From assembly GCA_030430575.1 (NCBI GenBank), contig JAUIKF010000026.1:43853-107852 (forward strand): DNA of 64,000 nt, written 5' to 3'. The position numbers were made by a program, and so were the translations under genes. Positions 59,222-64,000 of the stretch are shown in pieces (within the stretch, counting starts at the first letter, position 1; each line of letters begins with the position of its first letter). The notes below the pieces were generated by a model that saw only the letters and a list, made by a program, of their open reading frames with translations, searched no databases and was not told where the DNA came from. The DNA comes from Bacteroidia bacterium (GTDB lineage: Bacteria; Bacteroidota; Bacteroidia; J057).

Positions 59222-60751
59222 ATGAAAAAAATTACCTTACTTTTTTTATTATTAGGATTTACCTCCTTACTCCCAGCACAGGTTATAAACGTCTCAGGGT
59301 TCGTCCATGAAGTCGGTCATGATCCATATGGCAACTATCCAGTAGTACTTACAGGAATTGGGGGATTCACGTATTCTGACACCATTTATACGGATGTTTG
59401 GGGAGATTTTAACGCTACCGTTACAGGAAACTCTTCACAAGCAGGTATCAGGATGAGTTTTGTCGATTGTAACGGCACTCTTCAAAAGGACTCTGTTTTT
59501 GTGGGGGGTACCAAATATGCCAATATGTATGAATGCCTCCAAAGGCCCAAAAGACTGGATGCAGATTTTACTTATTCAGCCAATGGTCTTACGGTTACTT
59601 TTGTCGATCAATCAGTCCCTGGGGGCATCTACTGGCCATTGGTTTATTGGTATTGGAATATTGGTGAAGATAGCCCCTACACGGGAAGGGATAGCATTAA
59701 GTCAATCGTTTTTCCCGATTCCTCAACCTATACCCATACCTTTTCTTATCCAGGGCTTTATTACTTGGAGCAAGGGGTTGATGACAATATAGGAGGCAAT
59801 GATAATTCAATTAAAACCCTTGATCTTGTACCTCCTATACCGAGCACGATTTGTGGACTTTGGGAGGGGGGGGATATCGTTGATTCGATTGAAACTGCGG
59901 TTTTCTATTTGATCACGCATGATCCTACCCTTGGAATCCTTACGGCAGTGGATACTACCTACTCCGTTCACACAGGTTATTTTGGATTTAATAATTTGCC
60001 TGATGGGACTTATTATATTAAAGCCGCTCCACTGCCCAGCGATCCTGACTACGCAACCAAGATTCCTACCTATTATTCTGTCTTCCCTTACGAAACGCAC
60101 TGGCAAGATGCGGACTCACTGGCTGTAACCAGTACCACCCATGTGCGCAAAGATTTTGACTTTATAAAAGGCACCAACCCCGGTGGCCCAGGCTTCATCG
60201 GTGGTCTGATCTCCCAGGGCGCAAACAAAGGCCCTGGCGATCCCATAGAAGGAGTCTCTATTTTGTTATTTGATGCCCAAGACAAGCCCGTCACTCACAC
60301 TACTACAGACGCCAATGGCGAATACAGCTTTTCCAACATCGCCTACGGCACCTACAAAGTCCATGTAGAAGTCATAGGCAAGGCGAGTACGGATCAGCTG
60401 GTGACGATCAGCGCGGGCGTGCCCTCTGTGACGGAAATTGACTTTGAAGTCAATTCTAAGACGGTGGACCTGTCGACAGGCATTGACGAAGTGACCTTTG
60501 GAACGGTCTTGCAGCTTTATCCCCATCCTACTGCTGATGACTTGTTTGTGGAGTTGGAGCTAAAAGCGCATACCTCCCTGATGATCAGCGTGATAGATCA
60601 GCTAGGGCGTGAGCTTAAAGCAGAAACGCATGTATTGGGAAGTGGCGAACAGCAGGTGTCTTTGAGCCTAGAGGAGTTGCCTGTGGGCATCTACTTGGTC
60701 AGACTTGAGGCTGAAGGAGAGGCCATCACGCGACGCGTGGTGAAGTGGTAA
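59222..60751 (+). CDS. PKD and carboxypeptidase-regulatory-like T9SS protein
   Basis: The 509-residue protein has a signal peptide (ending LLPAQ) and a first beta-sandwich (VINVSGFVHEVGHDPYGNYP). A PKD domain is near 115-200 (ADFTYSANGLTVTFVDQS, YTHTFSYPGLYYLEQGVDD). A carboxypeptidase-regulatory/SdrD-B-like domain is near 320-400 (IEGVSILLFDAQDKPVTHTT, DANGEYSFSNIAYGTYKVHV). The end is a T9SS domain (LYPHPTADDLFV, LPVGIYLVRL, RRVVKW). No catalytic motif is present; it is a secreted or surface structural or binding protein. A G8 run at 59866-59873 lies inside the gene. Confidence 0.88.
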   Translation: MKKITLLFLLLGFTSLLPAQVINVSGFVHEVGHDPYGNYPVVLTGIGGFTYSDTIYTDVWGDFNATVTGNSSQAGIRMSFVDCNGTLQKDSVFVGGTKYANMYECLQRPKRLDADFTYSANGLTVTFVDQSVPGGIYWPLVYWYWNIGEDSPYTGRDSIKSIVFPDSSTYTHTFSYPGLYYLEQGVDDNIGGNDNSIKTLDLVPPIPSTICGLWEGGDIVDSIETAVFYLITHDPTLGILTAVDTTYSVHTGYFGFNNLPDGTYYIKAAPLPSDPDYATKIPTYYSVFPYETHWQDADSLAVTSTTHVRKDFDFIKGTNPGGPGFIGGLISQGANKGPGDPIEGVSILLFDAQDKPVTHTTTDANGEYSFSNIAYGTYKVHVEVIGKASTDQLVTISAGVPSVTEIDFEVNSKTVDLSTGIDEVTFGTVLQLYPHPTADDLFVELELKAHTSLMISVIDQLGRELKAETHVLGSGEQQVSLSLEELPVGIYLVRLEAEGEAITRRVVKW

Positions 60752-60774
60752 GGCCATTATAAGGGATAACATTC

Positions 60775-60842
60775 ACCACGGATTATCCAGATTTGCACAG
60801 ATTTAAAGAAGAAAATCTGTGAGAATTTGTGCAATCCGTGGT
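60775..60842. repeat. ACCACGGATT...AATCCGTGGT foldback repeat
   Basis: The outer arms ACCACGGATT (60775-60784) and AATCCGTGGT (60833-60842) are perfect. Inside, TTGCACAGATTT pairs with AAATCTGTG and TTTGTGCAA-like sequence. This type of CACAGATTT/AAATCTGTG foldback is common in intergenic DNA of this phylum. It could also end transcription of the T9SS gene (CTTTTCTTTT follows). Confidence 0.75.
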
Positions 60843-60908
60843 CTTTTCTTTTATTCATCAAAGCCCTTGATGAACAATTTTCCCTCATGACTACCTACAA
60901 CGTCACCC

Positions 60909-61784
60909 ATGAATCGAAATACTTTTCTCAAGGCTTTGGCCGCTTTATCCCTATCCTTCAATTCACTCCCATTGAAAGCACTTAATCATGCACTAGGTCC
61001 TTTGGACAGCACGCCCAAGATGCCTGTACTTTTTATGGGGCACGGTAGTCCCATGAATGCCATTGAGGAAAATCCTTATACAAATGGTTGGCGGAAGATG
61101 GTCAAGGGCCTGCCCACGCCCAAGGCGATCTTGATCATCTCGGCGCATTGGGAGACGGCAGGTGGTACGAAGGTATTTGCAGGAGAAAAGCCCAAGATGA
61201 TCTACGACATGTACGGCTTTCCTCAGAACCTGTATCAGGTGAAATATCCTAGCGCAGGAAGCCCCGAACTGGCCCAGGAAATCAGTGCCACGATTTCAGA
61301 AATTGCCCCAACACACGAATGGGGCCTGGATCATGGCGCCTGGAGTGTATTGGTAAAAATGTTCCCCGATGCTTCGATTCCCTGCTTTCAGTTGAGTCTG
61401 AATAAAACCCGTGACCTGCAATGGCATTATGACCTTGCCAAGCAATTGGCCTTCCTGCGGCGAAAGGGCGTCCTGATCCTGGGAAGTGGAAATATCGTCC
61501 ACAATTTGCGCTACCTGCGCATATTCAATCAGCCAGCGCCAGACTGGGCATTAAGCTTTGATCATACAGTGACGGAAGCCATCAAAAAAGGTGACCACCA
61601 ACCCCTGATCCAGTATCACAAGCTGGGAACCGCCGCCCAGATCAGCGTCAATTCTGCGGAGCATTATATTCCTTTGCTCTATACACTTGCCCTTCAAGAA
61701 AAGGGCGAGCCGGTGACCTTTTCGAACCACGATATTGAAGAGACCTTGCTGGGGGTTTCGATGCGGTGTGTGAAGGTGGGGTAA
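60909..61784 (+). CDS. 4,5-DOPA extradiol dioxygenase-like protein (LigB/YgiD)
   Basis: The 291-residue protein has the DODA/YgiD signature: LFMGHGSPMNAIEENPYT (metal-binding His45), ILIISAHWET, MIYDMYGFPQNLYQVKYPSA, WGLDHGAWSVLVKMFPDA, LSLNKTRDLQWHYDLAKQL, LILGSGNIVHNLR and a late HYIPLL. The family cleaves catechol rings such as DOPA using Zn or Fe. The N-terminal 30 residues (FLKALAALSLSFNSLPLKAL) look like a signal peptide or anchor, which is common in Bacteroidota members. The natural substrate is not known. It is a single gene. Confidence 0.92.
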   Translation: MNRNTFLKALAALSLSFNSLPLKALNHALGPLDSTPKMPVLFMGHGSPMNAIEENPYTNGWRKMVKGLPTPKAILIISAHWETAGGTKVFAGEKPKMIYDMYGFPQNLYQVKYPSAGSPELAQEISATISEIAPTHEWGLDHGAWSVLVKMFPDASIPCFQLSLNKTRDLQWHYDLAKQLAFLRRKGVLILGSGNIVHNLRYLRIFNQPAPDWALSFDHTVTEAIKKGDHQPLIQYHKLGTAAQISVNSAEHYIPLLYTLALQEKGEPVTFSNHDIEETLLGVSMRCVKVG

Positions 61785-61797
61785 AGTTGCCTGAAAG

Positions 61798-61874
61798 AAA
61801 CCATATAAGGCATATAAGAACATATAAGAATCTGTCTTTTGACCTTAAATGCCCTTAAATGTCTTATATGGTTT
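61798..61874. repeat. AAACCATATAAG...CTTATATGGTTT inverted repeat
   Basis: Twelve-base perfect arms (61798-61809 and 61863-61874) enclose two ACATATAAGAA-like copies and CCTTAAATGCCCTTAAATG direct repeats. It lies between two convergent genes and may act as a bidirectional transcript end. Confidence 0.75.
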
Positions 61875-61906
61875 AGAAATGGGGGTTAACCTAACAAGGC
61901 ATCTCT

Positions 61907-63589
61907 TTATTCCTTAATAAACAGGTTAGACGCACGGGCATTGTGTCCTTCATATCTGAGGATGTAAGTACCTGTAGGAAGAGTAGAAACATCGAATGAG
62001 GCAGAATTCCCAGCCATCTCTTGGCTAAGCAAGCTTTTCCCTGTAAGGTCATATATCTTGACCATTCCTTTCTCTGAACGAGAAATAGCAGCATTTTCCA
62101 CACGAATCACCTCCTTCGCAGGATTGGGATATACAGATAGCTGCACATCAGCAAAGCTGCTAGAGATACCTGTAGACCATAAACGGATCTCTTTGGCATC
62201 ACACCCATCGGTGTCATTATTGGTGGTATTGGCATCATTATTCCGAATCACTACCCCGATATAATAGCGGCTTCCACTTTGCACCCAATTGGGGAGGTAG
62301 GGTGGAGAGGCCATGTGTATCCAGGTTCTCTCATTGTCGTCGAGGCTAATTGAACCAGTGGTCCCTGTTCCTAGCAATACATCTTGTGTCGAGATATTGT
62401 CATTGGTGCTGATATAGACATCGTAGGTGACATTCCCTGAAAAGCGGCTACTGGAATAATTATACAGCAGAAAATGAAGATACCTCAGCTGCTGTCCTGG
62501 ATACACACCATCAGTCCTGACACTGACTGGGACAAGGTCAGGGCTGGAAGGACGATGGCCATCTATATTGGAGATAATGGAGTTGTACTTCGCTGAAGTC
62601 ATCCGTGTCTGGCCTGTGCTGGTGCTGTTGCCATGTGAGAGTACGGCATAGACCCATTTATTGCTTTTTCGGTAGGTTCCCGAGCCGCTTTGCCCCCCAA
62701 AGGACTCGCGGTTGAATTTGACGATATTGTCAAAGACATTGTCATAATCACCTGACCAAGTGTACATATATCGGCCATTATAAGGGGATTCTGAAGGGTA
62801 GCCAGGGTTCTCAAATGTGGTCGTTTCAAAGAAATTGTTATCCGTATTCCACCCCATGCCAGCCCATCCTGTCAAGCAGCCCACAAAGCCATTGAGACGG
62901 ACATAGGCCATATCCCAGTCCCAGCTTTCATCCTGGGTCCAGCCCGTCCAACTGTGCAAACGGCTAGAATTGGCATAACAATACGGCTCATCCCCATTCT
63001 CATAGGCTGGAACAACGCGTACCGAGGAAGCCCAGCCGCCATCATCTTGGCTGTGGACACAATGCCCCGCTGTCAGTACCCAATTGGGTTTGACGAGAAT
63101 CCCAGAACACACATAATTGGAGCCATTGGAGTAGCTTACAAACAGCTTCACACTGAAAGAATAAGGGTAGTCGCTGGGCGTCAAGACGCGGCGCAGGCTC
63201 CCAAAGTTTTCCGGACTTGGATCATCCGCATCTACATGAAAGGCACTGGGCATGCCATTCGTGCCGCCTGTTAGGAAGAGTTCATTGCCCTGCTGCTGGC
63301 TATTGTCAAGGGGTAAATATGCCTCTTCCCCAGACGATAGGTCGAAAGATACGCTTTGGTTGGGTCGCTGAAGCTGCGTAGGACCCGTGGGGCCTTCGGG
63401 CAGGGGTATAGGTACATAGTCCTCAGGGGAAAAAGTGGTTTTTTCAGGCGTCTGATCATGACTCTCATGATAAACGGGTGCTTCAATGACTGTCGTCACT
63501 GAATCTAGCAGGGTAGGGATTTGCGCATGAGCTGGAGCCGAAATGAGGGTGATGGCTATAAGCGTCATCGAAAGGTGAAATAATTTCAT
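61907..63589 (-). CDS. Trypsin-like serine protease with T9SS domain
   Basis: The 560-residue protein starts at ATG 63589 (MKLFHLSMTLIAITLISAPA, ending HAQ); longer frames would place extra residues from the palindromic repeat before the signal peptide. After a low-complexity propeptide (about 25-140) comes a chymotrypsin-fold protease domain with His176 in LTAGHC, Asp in WDMAYVRL and Ser301 in GGQSGSGTY. A CARDB-like beta domain (about 350-475: DLVPVSVRTDGVYPGQQLRY) follows, then a T9SS domain (VYPNPAKEVIRV, YDLTGKSLLS, LPTGTYILRY, SNLFIKE). It is expected to be a secreted or surface-bound protease. A long palindrome lies in its leader. Confidence 0.93.
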   Translation of the reverse strand: MKLFHLSMTLIAITLISAPAHAQIPTLLDSVTTVIEAPVYHESHDQTPEKTTFSPEDYVPIPLPEGPTGPTQLQRPNQSVSFDLSSGEEAYLPLDNSQQQGNELFLTGGTNGMPSAFHVDADDPSPENFGSLRRVLTPSDYPYSFSVKLFVSYSNGSNYVCSGILVKPNWVLTAGHCVHSQDDGGWASSVRVVPAYENGDEPYCYANSSRLHSWTGWTQDESWDWDMAYVRLNGFVGCLTGWAGMGWNTDNNFFETTTFENPGYPSESPYNGRYMYTWSGDYDNVFDNIVKFNRESFGGQSGSGTYRKSNKWVYAVLSHGNSTSTGQTRMTSAKYNSIISNIDGHRPSSPDLVPVSVRTDGVYPGQQLRYLHFLLYNYSSSRFSGNVTYDVYISTNDNISTQDVLLGTGTTGSISLDDNERTWIHMASPPYLPNWVQSGSRYYIGVVIRNNDANTTNNDTDGCDAKEIRLWSTGISSSFADVQLSVYPNPAKEVIRVENAAISRSEKGMVKIYDLTGKSLLSQEMAGNSASFDVSTLPTGTYILRYEGHNARASNLFIKE

Positions 63590-63620
63590 AAGGGTAGTTT
63601 TAGGTGTTTGGTTTGTCTGG

Positions 63621-63684
63621 TTGTTGATGGTTGTCGTCGTAGAGGCGCGATTTATCGCGCCTCTACGACGACAACCATCAACAA
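63621..63684. repeat. Perfect 31-bp inverted repeat with TT centre
   Basis: Arms 63621-63651 and 63654-63684 match over all 31 bases. The core GTAGAGGCGCGAT resembles the repeat at 16596. The palindrome lies 32 bp upstream of the trypsin-like protease start, in its probable 5' leader, where it would form a very stable hairpin in RNA. Confidence 0.9.
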
Positions 63685-63880
63685 GACATGGCATTAACTT
63701 CGATATTGTTACCTAACTGAAGCCCAAATCAGCACCCTTATTATTTAAAATAAAAATAATTTTATATATAAATTACAAATTTCATAATAAATAACTATGG
63801 AGACGAAGTGAATTTAATGAGGGAGACTCATTAGAAATGGGGAGGGGATTACCTTGAAGATTAAAAGTGAAACTTGTCAA
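63685..63880. other. AT-rich gap, no gene seen
   Basis: This 196-bp stretch is AT-rich (TTATTTAAAATAAAAATAATTT) and probably contains the minus-strand promoter of the trypsin-like protease. I see no open frame with coding character on either strand. Confidence 0.5.
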
Positions 63881-63984
63881 GGCTCACTAAGTCGTGCTAG
63901 GCAAAAGGCTCACTAAGTCGTGCTAAGGTTGAGGCTCATTAAGTCGTGCTAGGTGCAAAGCTCATAAAGTCGTACTAACTTAGC
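63881..63984. repeat. 26-bp tandem repeat array, four copies
   Basis: Four units start at 63881, 63907, 63933 and 63959. The core is GGCTCAYTAAGTCGTGCTA (about 19 bp conserved) with a 6-7 bp variable end; units 1 and 2 are exact over 19 bp, unit 3 has one change, and unit 4 has several. The array decays toward the window end and may continue beyond it. No coding pattern. Confidence 0.92.
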
Positions 63985-64000
63985 GTGGTGCTAAAAATAG

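Noticed and set aside
63881..63984. CRISPR array
   Set aside because: The spacing is only 6-7 bp and the period 26 bp; there are no unique spacers of 30 bp or more and no cas genes.

Overview
The window looks like a chromosomal segment of a Bacteroidota bacterium, most likely from the Saprospiria or a neighbouring group (inference). The evidence is nine proteins with type IX secretion (T9SS) C-terminal sorting domains, Bacteroidota-style promoters (TAnnTTTG -7 boxes, no clear Shine-Dalgarno sequences), a Gram-negative LPS/KDO gene pair, Reg_prop/LytS and LytTR signalling, and giant RHS proteins of the kind common in this phylum. I see no rRNA, tRNA, CRISPR array or intact transposase.

Layout. 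1-4.1 kb (minus): a partial FG-GAP repeat protein and a multidomain T9SS protein broken by a one-base frameshift. 4.3-10.3 kb: a Uma2 nuclease, then a minus-strand cluster with kdsA-kdsD (KDO precursor synthesis), a UDP-sugar dehydrogenase, and a SpoIIE-type phosphatase overlapping an oligopeptide-ABC permease. 10.7-22.1 kb: PAP2 phosphatase, T9SS beta-propeller proteins, SixA, a small porin-like barrel, a DUF4112 protein, a lipoprotein and a tandem pair of T9SS paralogues. The 15.5-16.0 kb gap holds a non-autonomous transposon-like element with an exact 8-bp target duplication. 22.2-25.1 kb: a TPR-CHAT protein apparently facing the periplasm.

25.2-49.6 kb is the most unusual part: a co-directional locus made of a small helix-turn-helix protein, a coiled-coil plus beta-barrel outer-membrane protein, two leucine-rich-repeat paralogues, a protein sharing the barrel protein's N-terminal domain, a lipoprotein, a 2247-residue RHS-like protein, a LolA-like protein and a 3072-residue RHS protein. 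The AT-rich C-terminal tip of the last protein carries a His...Cys pattern like clan CD peptidases. Neither giant has a T9SS signal, so the barrel protein and lipoprotein may be their export or anchoring apparatus (inference). Downstream, where an immunity gene would be expected, there is a hairpin-rich gap and a set of decayed toxin-antitoxin genes: a DUF2281-VapC pair interrupted by a DUF433-DUF5615 pair.

50.7-57.7 kb: a second copy of the helix-turn-helix gene, a Reg_prop/Y_Y_Y/LytS sensor kinase, a LytTR response regulator, a miniature T9SS protein and a subtilisin-like T9SS protease. Two promoters here, upstream of the helix-turn-helix gene and just after the regulator gene, share a direct repeat of CCACTTATAMAT with an exact 21-bp period, 30-31 bp before a TACCTT-type -7 box. 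That geometry suits a LytTR operator and suggests the two-component system controls its own locus.

57.8-64 kb: a glycosyltransferase, a PKD/carboxypeptidase-regulatory T9SS protein, a DODA-type extradiol dioxygenase and a trypsin-like T9SS protease whose leader contains a 64-bp near-perfect palindrome. The window ends in a 26-bp tandem repeat array. Palindromes built on GTAGRGAC recur four times across the window, once inside a coding sequence.
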